NCBI GenBank assembly: GCA_900543325.1
Contig: UQQU01000117.1
Coordinates: 1 to 5,482, forward strand
Direction: 5' to 3'
From: an uncultured Clostridium sp.
Lineage (GTDB): Bacteria; Bacillota; Clostridia; Clostridiales; Clostridiaceae
Length of the DNA stretch: 5,482 nucleotides
Below the pieces are notes generated by a model that worked only from the letters and a program-made list of their open reading frames with translations, searched no databases and had not been told where the DNA came from. Position numbers and translations under genes: made by a program. Within the stretch, counting starts at the first letter, position 1. Every line of letters begins with the position of its first letter. Shown piece after piece: positions 1 to 5,385 of this stretch.

Positions 1-89
1 AATGAAAATCATGTTGATATGAAGAAAAGCCAGTGGGATTGTTAGGAGAGGTATATAAGAAGAGTTGATATTGATAATGGTTAGTTTTT
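1..89. other. Left-edge stretch without an intact gene; possible degraded coding end
   Basis: No convincing gene is visible here. Forward frame 1 is open from the window edge to a TAG at 43-45. If read through, it gives a short W...ERYIRR pattern and then stops again. The stretch 32-62 resembles 3813-3838, where a similar W..KRYMGS pattern is readable in a short ORF, so both may be worn copies of one coding or RNA sequence. The segment is G-richer on the plus strand than its surroundings. It could equally be the 3' end of a gene lying mostly outside the window, and I cannot name a protein. Confidence 0.2.
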
Positions 90-140
90 AAATTTTAAAA
101 CCTCTGAGAGTCTTTGAGAGTGGCGAAGTCACTCTCTTGT
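90..140. repeat. Element A copy 1: palindromic intergenic repeat
   Basis: This is the first of three related blocks (others at 3716-3766 and 5320-5368). Each starts with AAATTTTAAA, has a C-rich then GAG-containing middle, and ends in a hairpin. Here the hairpin is the best paired of the three: a 9-bp stem, 116-124 with 128-136, containing one G-T wobble, around a 3-nt GAA loop. It is followed by TTGTTATTAT. Alignment to copy 2 needs no gap. The short T-run makes it a weak terminator at best. The recurrence points to a small dispersed repeat found at gene 3' ends. Confidence 0.75.
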
Positions 141-150
141 TATTATGGGC

Positions 151-218
151 ATAAAAACTATAAAATAAGTCAATGATTTAAAAGAGTCATTGGCTTATGT
201 TATAATTATTATAGTTAT
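151..218 (+). repeat. Element B copy 1: 68-bp hairpin repeat carrying a promoter
   Basis: The 68 bp are identical to 3919-3986 except for one base (G at 199, T at 3967). Similarity continues weakly for about 20 nt downstream. The core is a 12-bp dyad, 165-176 with 187-198 (one G-T wobble), around a 10-nt loop. The outer ACTAT (157-161) can also pair with ATAGT (211-215) if the right arm bulges. It ends 37 nt before the GTG start of the AAA/PD-(D/E)XK gene. It may be a shared promoter-operator, an RNA leader hairpin or a MITE-like remnant. Confidence 0.8.
178..206 (+). promoter_or_regulatory. Predicted promoter for the AAA/PD-(D/E)XK gene
   Basis: A consensus -10 TATAAT lies at 201-206, with TG at 198-199 giving an extended -10 (TGTTATAAT). 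A -35-like TTAAAA at 178-183 is spaced 17 bp away and matches TTGACA at 4 of 6 positions. Transcription would start near 213, leaving about 43 nt of leader before the GTG at 256. The -35 box falls in the loop between the arms of the element B dyad, so a dimeric regulator bound there could control it. This is inferred from sequence only. Confidence 0.5.
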
Positions 219-240
219 TAATGATAAGAAAATAATTATG

Positions 241-247
241 AAGGGAG
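241..247 (+). promoter_or_regulatory. Ribosome binding site that fixes the GTG start
   Basis: AAGGGAG ends 8 nt before the GTG at 256. This is ideal spacing, and it rules out the in-frame upstream starts. The TTG at 190 lies inside repeat B, and the ATG at 238 lies upstream of this site with no purine-rich sequence at the right distance. Confidence 0.75.
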
Positions 248-255
248 ATGAAAAG

Positions 256-1815
256 GTGACTATATATTTGAATACAATTAATCCTTTAGAAAATTATAGA
301 GAACTTCTAAATGAAGAATATTTTGTTGATAAATCATCTATAATAGAAATATTAAATAAGAGATTATTCACAAAAAGTAAATATATATGCTTAACTAGGC
401 CTAGGAGGTTTGGAAAATCATCAGTTGCTCATATGTTAGGTGCTTATTATAGTAAAGCTGTAGATTCTAAGAATATTTTTGATAATCTTAATATTAGTAA
501 ATCAGAGTCTTATATAGAACATTTAAATAAATATAATGTAATTAGTATAAGCTTTAATAGGTTATCCGATATTGGGAATACCTATGATGATTATATAAAT
601 AGAATAAAGATTAATTTAAAAGAAGATATTAAAGAAATATATCCACATATAAATGTAGATAAATATTTATCTATAAGTGATTTATTAGAATGTTTAAATG
701 ATAAATTTATATTTATAATAGATGAATGGGATTATATTTTTAATAATAATCTTTTTGAAGAAAATCAGAATGATTTTTTAGAGTTTTTAAGAAATCTTTT
801 AAAAGATCAACCTTATGTTGCATTATGTTATATGACAGGAGTTTTACCTATTAAAAAATATTCTAGTGGTAGTGCTCTTAATATGTTTGATGAATATACA
901 TTTTTAAAAGATAGAAAATTTGGAGAATATTTTGGTTTTACAGAAGAAGAAGTAATAGAGTTATGCAAGAAAAATAAAAATATGGATTTTAAAAAATTAG
1001 AAAGTTGGTACAATGGTTATTTAACAGCTGCAGGAATAAGAATTTATAATCCACGTTCAGTAGTAAAAGCGCTTCAAAATAATTATTGTGAAAGCTATTG
1101 GACAAATACTGGAGCTATGGATGAAGTTGCTGAATACCTAAAATATAACACTTTAGATATTTGTGATGATGTAATAAAAATGGTTTCTGGAGAGGAAATT
1201 GATATAACAATAAATGAAGAGTTTAGAGCTGGGCAAAGAACACCTAGAACAAAAAAGGAAATTTATTCAGCAATGATAGTACTTGGATTTTTATCATATT
1301 ATGATGGATATTTAAAGATTCCTAATAAAGAGCTTATGCAAGAGTTTGAGAAAGCTTTAGAAGATGAATCTTTTGGATATGTTTCAAAGATAATAGAAAA
1401 CTCAAGAAAAATGTTAAATGCAACAGTAAATGGAGATACAAAAACTGTAGAAGAAATTCTTCATGACATTCATAATTCAGAAATACCAATACTTCAATAT
1501 AATGATGAAAATAGTTTATCTTGTGTTTTAACATTAGCATATTTAAGTGCTAGAGATATTTATAGAGTTGAAAGAGAAGAAAAAACAGGTAAGGGATATG
1601 CAGATTTTACTTTTCATCCTAGACGAAAAAATGATATTCCTTTTATCGTAGAATTAAAAAAGGATGTATTACCTGAAGTAGCTATAAATCAAATTATTCA
1701 AAAAGAGTATGTTGAAAAGTTTAAAAAAGAAAATGAGGGTAAAAAGGTATTAGCGGTGGCAATATGTTATGATTCAAAGAATAAGAGTCATAGTTGTAGA
1801 ATAGAAAATGTATAA
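256..1815 (+). CDS. AAA-ATPase-like / PD-(D/E)XK nuclease domain protein (DUF1703-type)
   Basis: From the GTG at 256 the product is 519 residues, a normal full length for this family. The N-terminal AAA-ATPase-like domain has FVDKS near 23-27, a Walker A-like RPRRFGKS at 48-55 (K54, S55), a Walker B-like FIFIIDEWD at 151-159 and a TG-containing sensor-like strand near 194-195. WYNGY (251-255) and NPRSV (265-269) are family hallmarks. The C-terminal restriction-endonuclease-like domain keeps GYAD (D450), then FIVELKK (E466, K468), and Q479 in the following helix, so the D...ExK active site looks intact. No signal peptide or membrane segment is seen, so it should be cytoplasmic. The family is abundant in clostridia and other anaerobes. 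Its role is not firmly established; DNA cleavage powered or gated by ATP is the inference. It is transcribed alone: a promoter precedes it and a terminator follows at 1848-1880. A deleted relative lies at 5119-5304. Confidence 0.93.
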   Translation: MTIYLNTINPLENYRELLNEEYFVDKSSIIEILNKRLFTKSKYICLTRPRRFGKSSVAHMLGAYYSKAVDSKNIFDNLNISKSESYIEHLNKYNVISISFNRLSDIGNTYDDYINRIKINLKEDIKEIYPHINVDKYLSISDLLECLNDKFIFIIDEWDYIFNNNLFEENQNDFLEFLRNLLKDQPYVALCYMTGVLPIKKYSSGSALNMFDEYTFLKDRKFGEYFGFTEEEVIELCKKNKNMDFKKLESWYNGYLTAAGIRIYNPRSVVKALQNNYCESYWTNTGAMDEVAEYLKYNTLDICDDVIKMVSGEEIDITINEEFRAGQRTPRTKKEIYSAMIVLGFLSYYDGYLKIPNKELMQEFEKALEDESFGYVSKIIENSRKMLNATVNGDTKTVEEILHDIHNSEIPILQYNDENSLSCVLTLAYLSARDIYRVEREEKTGKGYADFTFHPRRKNDIPFIVELKKDVLPEVAINQIIQKEYVEKFKKENEGKKVLAVAICYDSKNKSHSCRIENV

Positions 1816-1847
1816 TGAGATGGAGCTTTAAAATTTTGAAGGTTATG

Positions 1848-1880
1848 ATAACAGTTAGTTTTTTGCTAGCTGTTATTTTT
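1848..1880 (+). terminator. Intrinsic terminator after the AAA/PD-(D/E)XK gene
   Basis: An 11-bp stem pairs 1848-1858 with 1866-1876 (one G-T wobble) around a 7-nt T-rich loop. A run of T follows at 1876-1880. It begins 33 nt after the stop codon and separates this gene from the next one. Confidence 0.8.
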
Positions 1881-1956
1881 AGTATTTAGAGTGATTTAAT
1901 AGTTATATTGGAAAATAATCAATATAGAAAGTAAAGAACAACTTTCTCAAATAAAA

Positions 1957-1976
1957 GAATTATACTTTAATAATTC
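1957..1976. promoter_or_regulatory. 7-bp inverted repeat over the predicted -35, possible operator
   Basis: GAATTAT (1957-1963) is perfectly complementary to ATAATTC (1970-1976) with a 6-nt gap. It overlaps the candidate -35 region of the downstream gene. In such AT-rich DNA a 7-bp dyad can arise by chance, so a regulator site is only suggested. The rest of the 1881-2026 gap shows two weaker hairpins (5-6 bp) and no gene. Confidence 0.3.
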
Positions 1977-1994
1977 AAATTGCTAGTTTATAAT
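1966..1994 (+). promoter_or_regulatory. Predicted promoter for the 559-residue protein
   Basis: A consensus TATAAT lies at 1989-1994. The hexamer 17 bp upstream, TTTAAT at 1966-1971, is a weak -35 (3 of 6). The ribosome binding site GGAGGG (2016-2021) lies downstream at a sensible leader distance. A separate promoter is expected because a terminator isolates the preceding gene. Confidence 0.4.
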
Positions 1995-2026
1995 AAAGCA
2001 ATCAGTATTAAAGTTGGAGGGTTAAT

Positions 2027-3706
2027 ATGAAAGAATTAATTAAAAAACTAGAGAAAAATAAGGAAATACAACTACTATTAAAATCATTTGAGGAAGAGTT
2101 TGAAAACAATTTTGAAATAGCTGATGACATAGATGAATTTTCAATGATAACTTATAGAGATACAATATTTAGAATATGGTTATTTTCACCAATTGTAGAA
2201 GGTACATATATGTCACCATATTACATAATTAATAGAATTGCACAAAGTTATAAAAAAGGTGATTATTCAATTGCTCCACATATTAAAATTATAATAAAAG
2301 CTAATAATATTAATTTTGAAACTAAGTGGAATATTTACTCTAAAGTTGAAAATCCGGTTATGGATGATTTAAATAAATTAGCAAAACATTGCAATCCAAC
2401 TATTGTGAAAAGAGAGAGTAATAGGTTTGTTATAGATGGTGGAGAAACTTTTATAGATGAAATAAGCTATAGAAGTGGATATTATATAGATTATTTATTA
2501 GAGTTATCATTAAAACTTAATATAATAAAAGAAATTAAATCTATAGGTTGTCAATGTTATCAGCTTAGCGAACTATATAGTAATTATGATAGTTTAAGTA
2601 ATGAAGAAAAAATAAATAAAATAATAAAAGCTAGTATTGAAATATCAAATAAAAATCTAGAGGAAAAGTGTAAAATTAAAAACTCTAATATAGAAATAGA
2701 TTTATTAAAGAATGATGTTTCTTATGAAGACTATGATAAATATATGGCAGAGATAGTTAGGTATTATGAAGAAATTTATAATAATATAAGTAACTTAACT
2801 AATATAGGGAATATTGAAATAATGGAATCAATAAAAAGCTTAACACAAGAAAAGGTCACAAATATGATGGCCAATAAAGACTTTTCAGTGTTTTTTGATA
2901 TTAATTTTACTATTATATTTGGATATTATCTTGGAATTATAAACCCTATATATGAGGGACCTTTCTTTATAGAAATATTTAATAAAATAATGCAAGTGTT
3001 AATTAGAGAAGAAAATGTATTAAATGGTTTATTTAATTTACAAATTGCACATAATCTTACTCCATTTGGAATGAAGGTTTTAGAAAAGACAGTTGATAAA
3101 AATATAGAAAATAGTTTTAAAGATATTCCAATGGATCTTATGAATAATGGTATTAATTTTTATATAGAAAATAAAGAAGAGATATTGGAAGAATATATGG
3201 ATATGTTTGAAGGTATGAATAATAATTTTAATGCTATGGCCTTTGATTTTGATGAGGATGATGATTACATAGATGATGAGGACATGACAGTAGATTTATT
3301 TGGTGAACATATGTCAAGAGAGATAGTAAAACATTTAGTAGATTTTTATGAGTATTTATTTATGAATAAAAAGTTAAAAGAAAAAACAGCTGACAAGCAT
3401 TGTGAAAATGTTGAGTTGTATATAAGTGACTATCTTAATATGAGGAGTTTAGAAGATTTAAATAGAATTACAAAGAATTCAATGCACATATTTATGCTAG
3501 ATTGGTTTATTCCAAATGTTGCAACAAGTGCAAGTAATGTTAGGAGTCAATTAACATCATTAAGCCAGTACATAAAGTTTTTAGCTGATAAAGGTTTTGT
3601 AGATAAAAGTTTATTACAAGACTTTAAAGAGATTTCAAAAAATAAAGAGAATTATGTAGATTATTTCGATGAATATATATATGGAGATGATGGAGATATA
3701 TTTTAA
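2027..3706 (+). CDS. Uncharacterised 559-residue protein with C-terminal integrase core-binding-like domain
   Basis: I do not recognise a named family for the whole protein. The ATG at 2027 is well supported by GGAGGG 5 nt upstream. Residues 1-400 are largely helical and rich in Glu, Lys, Asn and Ile, with no signal peptide and no clear catalytic motif. A highly acidic linker spans about 407-424 (Asp/Glu runs). Residues about 430-535 follow the pattern of the SAM-like core-binding domain of tyrosine recombinases: a helix with FYEYL (440-444), then KEKTADKHCENVELYISDYL (451-470), a DL..IT stretch (477-482), and RSQLTSLSQYIKFLADKGFV (506-525). The catalytic R...HxxR...Y domain that should follow is absent, because the protein ends at 559. 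It may therefore bind DNA without recombining it, or the domain may have been reused for protein contacts. It is transcribed as a single gene between the 1848-1880 terminator and element A copy 2. It may be a companion of the upstream nuclease, but they do not share an operon. Confidence 0.85.
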   Translation: MKELIKKLEKNKEIQLLLKSFEEEFENNFEIADDIDEFSMITYRDTIFRIWLFSPIVEGTYMSPYYIINRIAQSYKKGDYSIAPHIKIIIKANNINFETKWNIYSKVENPVMDDLNKLAKHCNPTIVKRESNRFVIDGGETFIDEISYRSGYYIDYLLELSLKLNIIKEIKSIGCQCYQLSELYSNYDSLSNEEKINKIIKASIEISNKNLEEKCKIKNSNIEIDLLKNDVSYEDYDKYMAEIVRYYEEIYNNISNLTNIGNIEIMESIKSLTQEKVTNMMANKDFSVFFDINFTIIFGYYLGIINPIYEGPFFIEIFNKIMQVLIREENVLNGLFNLQIAHNLTPFGMKVLEKTVDKNIENSFKDIPMDLMNNGINFYIENKEEILEEYMDMFEGMNNNFNAMAFDFDEDDDYIDDEDMTVDLFGEHMSREIVKHLVDFYEYLFMNKKLKEKTADKHCENVELYISDYLNMRSLEDLNRITKNSMHIFMLDWFIPNVATSASNVRSQLTSLSQYIKFLADKGFVDKSLLQDFKEISKNKENYVDYFDEYIYGDDGDIF

Positions 3707-3715
3707 TTTCCACGA

Positions 3716-3766
3716 AAATTTTAAAGCCCTTAGGAGTCTTTGAGAGGAGCAAAGCCACTCTCTTGT
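3716..3766. repeat. Element A copy 2: palindromic intergenic repeat
   Basis: It aligns without gaps to 90-140 and starts 10 nt after the stop of the 559-residue protein. The hairpin 3742-3750 with 3754-3762 has an AAA loop and two mismatches in the 9-bp stem, so it is less stable than copy 1. It may give some termination for the gene upstream, but no T-tract follows. Here element A is 152 nt from element B, against 10 nt at the left copy. Confidence 0.75.
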
Positions 3767-3918
3767 ATAATAAGGAAATGGGGCAAGGAGCCTGCATCTT
3801 TTAAGTAGATGGAGTGGATTAAGAGGTATATGGGAAGTAGGGAAATTGGTGATTTAATTAAGGGGGAGGCTCATTATATATTGAATAGATTGTTTAATAG
3901 TGAGGGAAGTTTAGGGGG
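3767..3918 (+). other. G-rich spacer between element A and element B; structured RNA or decayed coding sequence
   Basis: This stretch is clearly G-richer than its surroundings and is missing between A and B at the left copy (about 142 nt fewer there). Two readings fit. Complementary blocks GAGCCT (3788-3793) and AGGCTC (3867-3872) could close a branched RNA containing a 5-bp hairpin, CATCT 3795-3799 with AGATG 3807-3811. Alternatively it is the 3' end of a worn gene, given the open frame from 3809. I see no known riboswitch core. Confidence 0.35.
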
Positions 3919-3922
3919 ATAA
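3809..3922 (+). pseudogene. 37-codon ORF, possible remnant of a lost gene
   Basis: An ATG at 3809 opens a frame that ends with TAA at 3920-3922, overlapping the first bases of element B. The peptide (MEWIKRYMGSREIGDLIKGE at its start) has a protein-like mix of residues, unlike the noncoding AT-rich sequence nearby. There is no ribosome binding site, and a TAG sits directly before the ATG, so it looks like a leftover C-terminal piece rather than a live gene. A similar W...RY pattern occurs at 34-54. The family is not recognised. Confidence 0.2.
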
Positions 3923-3986
3923 AAACTATAAAATAAGTCAATGATTTAAAAGAGTCATTGGCTTATTTTATAATTATTATAGTTAT
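3919..3986 (+). repeat. Element B copy 2: 68-bp hairpin repeat upstream of the ART operon
   Basis: It matches 151-218 at 67 of 68 positions. The single change, T at 3967, restores an A-T pair next to the 12-bp stem, so the hairpin here (3933-3944 with 3955-3966, extended outward) is better paired than copy 1. It ends 43 nt before the first ATG of the three-gene operon, the same placement as copy 1 relative to its gene. Confidence 0.8.
3946..3974 (+). promoter_or_regulatory. Predicted promoter of the DUF3791-DUF3990 operon
   Basis: TATAAT lies at 3969-3974, with TTAAAA at 3946-3951 and a 17-bp spacer. This is the same arrangement as at 178-206. The TG of the extended -10 in copy 1 is absent here (TTTTATAAT), so this promoter may be the weaker one. 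The first ribosome binding site, GAGAGG at 4017-4022, lies downstream. The dyad around the -35 makes autoregulation by an operon product plausible, which is common for toxin-antitoxin loci. Confidence 0.5.
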
Positions 3987-4029
3987 CAATGAGAAGAAAA
4001 TTATTAGATTAATAAAGAGAGGAAATTAG

Positions 4030-4254
4030 ATGAGAAGTTGTAATAAAAAAGAATTAGAGTTTACGGTATTTATCATAAATAAGCTTTCAGATTATCTAAA
4101 AAAGCCAGTTCATGAAATTTATAAAATATTAAAAGATAGTGATATATTAGATGATTATATTATAGGATGCTATGATGTACTTCATACTTTAGGTAGTGAA
4201 TATCTTATGGAAGATATTACAGAAATAATAAAAGAGAGAGGAATAAATTTATGA
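4030..4254 (+). CDS. DUF3791 family small protein, putative antitoxin or partner
   Basis: A 74-residue protein with the hallmark DUF3791 C-terminal motif: DDYIIGCYDVLHTLGSEYL at 41-59, with the conserved YDVLHT at 48-53. The N-terminal half is a helical stretch (ELEFTVFIINKLSDYL). The start is set by GAGAGG 7 nt upstream of the ATG. The TGA stop overlaps the ATG of the next gene (ATGA at 4251-4254), which implies translational coupling. DUF3791 genes commonly sit beside DUF3990 genes in clostridia and other gut Firmicutes. No activity is established. Its small size, first position and coupling to an ADP-ribosyltransferase-like protein suggest an antitoxin or accessory role, which is inference. 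Confidence 0.9.
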   Translation: MRSCNKKELEFTVFIINKLSDYLKKPVHEIYKILKDSDILDDYIIGCYDVLHTLGSEYLMEDITEIIKERGINL

Positions 4255-4727
4255 TAGTTTATCATGGTGGGACAGCAATTATTGAAAATCCTGATGTTAA
4301 GTTTTCTAAAAAATATTTAGATTTTGGTAGAGGATTTTATGTAACTACTTATAAAGAGCAAGCAGAAAAGTGGGCAAAAAGACGTTCTATGAGAAATAGA
4401 GAAAAAGCAGTAGTAAATATATATGAATTGCAAGATAATTTAAGTAATTATAAGGTCATAAATTTTAAAGATGATGAAATATGGCTTAATTTTGTTTGTG
4501 ATTGTAGAAGAGGAAAAGATGTATATAAACAATACGATATTGCAATTGGAAGCGTTGCAGATGATGATGTTTTTAAAAGTATAGATATGTATTTTAAAGG
4601 GCTTTGGGATGAAGAAAGGACTTTAAATGAAATTAGATATTATAAAATGAATAATCAAATTTGTTTAATAAATCAAACATTAATAGAGAATGAATTAAAG
4701 TATATAAAAAGTTATGAGGTGAAGTAA
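4251..4727 (+). CDS. DUF3990 family protein, ADP-ribosyltransferase-like putative toxin
   Basis: A 158-residue protein of normal length for DUF3990. Features of the ADP-ribosyltransferase (PARP/DarT-like) fold are readable: YHGG at 4-7, in the place of the NAD-binding histidine strand (H5); DFGRGFYVTTYKEQAEKWA at 24-42, the second motif with Y30 and the following helix; a conserved YDIAIGSVADDDVF stretch at 95-108; and NNQICL near 134-139, with Q136 in the position usually held by the third catalytic residue. The pattern H-Y-Q suggests it binds NAD and may modify a protein or nucleic acid, or may have lost transfer activity. The target is unknown. It is coupled to the upstream DUF3791 gene by a 4-nt overlap (AGAGG at 4237-4241 serves as ribosome binding site), and it abuts the downstream gene. 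No signal peptide, so cytoplasmic action is expected. Family assignment is strong; the toxin role is inferred. Confidence 0.9.
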   Translation: MIVYHGGTAIIENPDVKFSKKYLDFGRGFYVTTYKEQAEKWAKRRSMRNREKAVVNIYELQDNLSNYKVINFKDDEIWLNFVCDCRRGKDVYKQYDIAIGSVADDDVFKSIDMYFKGLWDEERTLNEIRYYKMNNQICLINQTLIENELKYIKSYEVK

Positions 4728-4964
4728 ATGAGAACTAATCAAGAAAGTTTAGAAAAGTTTTATATTCAATCACTTGATAATGATATTATAGAATATTTGG
4801 CAGAAAATAAAAAAATAGATATACGTTTAGCTATGGATATATATTATAGAAGTCTATTATGCAAACAAATTCATAATGGAGAAAATGGAATTCAATATTT
4901 AGATTATAAGTATTTAGCTGAAGATTTAATTGAAAATGAAAAAGAATTATTTAAGTCAAATTAG
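4728..4964 (+). CDS. Small acidic third protein of the DUF3791-DUF3990 operon
   Basis: A 78-residue, mostly helical protein. Its ATG follows the preceding TAA with no gap, and GAGGTGA (4716-4722) is a strong ribosome binding site inside the end of the DUF3990 gene. Motifs visible are FYIQSLDNDIIEYLAENKKI (11-30), AMDIYYRS (35-42) and QYLDYKYLAEDLIENE (56-71). From memory, genes of this shape recur directly after DUF3990 genes; I cannot name a family. The YLAEDLIEN end is reminiscent of the C-terminus of DUF3791, so a distant relationship to the first gene is possible but unproven. The acidic end and position fit an antitoxin or chaperone for the ART protein (inference). Confidence 0.85.
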   Translation: MRTNQESLEKFYIQSLDNDIIEYLAENKKIDIRLAMDIYYRSLLCKQIHNGENGIQYLDYKYLAEDLIENEKELFKSN

Positions 4965-5032
4965 TGGTTATTAAAATTAGTTTTAGGATTTCATTATTAA
5001 TTAAATATTATTTTTAGTGATATTTTAGGCAC

Positions 5033-5079
5033 AAAAAAGACCCTCAAATTAGAAAACCCATAATTTGAGGGGCTTTTTT
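5033..5079. terminator. Strong bidirectional intrinsic terminator after the ART operon
   Basis: A perfect 11-bp stem, CCCTCAAATTA (5041-5051) with 5061-5071, encloses a 9-nt loop. It continues past one A-G mismatch into a G-C pair and six A-T pairs (5033-5038 with 5074-5079). It has a T-tract on the plus strand and an A-tract on the left, so it should stop transcription from both sides. It lies 68 nt beyond the last stop codon of the operon. The 4965-5032 gap shows nothing else. Confidence 0.9.
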
Positions 5080-5118
5080 GTTGTAAAGCTTGTACTTGGA
5101 AAATAATTGGTCGTTCAA

Positions 5119-5304
5119 GGTATTACGGAAGGTGGAATGATTTATGTTACTAATAAAGAGCTTATGTTGGAGTTTGAAAAGGTTTTAGCAGATGAATATT
5201 TGGATATAAGAAAGAGAGGTAAGGCATTTATTGTTGAGCTAAAAAAAGATGAAAAGGTAGATATATCATTAACAAAAAACAGAAACAAAGCCTATGCTAG
5301 ATAG
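5119..5304 (+). pseudogene. Internally deleted remnant of an AAA-ATPase-like / PD-(D/E)XK gene
   Basis: The reading frame joins two pieces of the family represented at 256-1815. Residues encoded from about 5137 (IYVTNKELMLEFEKVLADE) match YLKIPNKELMQEFEKALEDE (352-371) of that protein. The DNA at 5152-5196 agrees with 1324-1368 at about 38 of 45 positions. After a few residues the frame continues with AFIVELKKD, matching PFIVELKKD (462-470). About 90 codons between the two blocks are missing, the deletion being in frame, and the C-terminal helix is cut by a TAG at 5302-5304. Everything N-terminal to the first block, including the ATPase domain, is absent. A TTG at 5107 and an ATG at 5137 are formal starts, but neither has a well-spaced ribosome binding site. 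It is most likely a dead fragment. Confidence 0.8.
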
Positions 5305-5319
5305 AAACTTGTCTCTGGA

Positions 5320-5368
5320 AAATTTTAAAACCCCCGGGAGCATTGAGAGGGGCAAAGCCACTCTCTTG
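5320..5368. repeat. Element A copy 3: palindromic intergenic repeat
   Basis: It shares the AAATTTTAAAACC start and the GAG...hairpin end with the copies at 90-140 and 3716-3766, but is one nucleotide shorter before the hairpin. The stem 5345-5353 with 5357-5365 has one mismatch and an AAA loop. It sits between two converging 3' ends: the nuclease remnant 15 nt to its left and the minus-strand Rpn-type gene end to its right. This fits a role or preference at gene 3' ends. Confidence 0.7.
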
Positions 5369-5385
5369 CTTTAAATTGAGAAAAA

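Noticed and set aside
190..255. Upstream extension of the AAA/PD-(D/E)XK gene to a TTG at 190 or an ATG at 238
   Set aside because: The extra codons run through element B and its -10 box, the peptide is a run of Ile/Val with no family match, and the only good ribosome binding site (241-247) serves the GTG at 256.
828..1013. Minus-strand 61-codon ORF
   Set aside because: It lies wholly antisense inside the AAA/PD-(D/E)XK gene, has no ribosome binding site, and its Phe/Leu/Ser-rich peptide is typical of an AT-rich shadow frame.
1334..1540. Minus-strand 68-codon ORF
   Set aside because: Antisense to the same gene, Leu/His/Phe-rich low-complexity translation, no start signal; a shadow frame.
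3766..3771. TATAAT directly after element A copy 2 as a promoter
   Set aside because: No -35 hexamer at 16-18 bp upstream; the segment there is the hairpin of element A.
5107..5304. A genuine small 65-residue protein
   Set aside because: The sequence is two blocks of a known larger family joined by a deletion, the start codons lack a well-placed ribosome binding site, and the fold could not be complete.
90..5368. The three A palindromes as a CRISPR array or as insertion-sequence terminal inverted repeats
   Set aside because: Spacing is in kilobases and irregular, the copies are in the same orientation, and no complete transposase gene lies between any pair.
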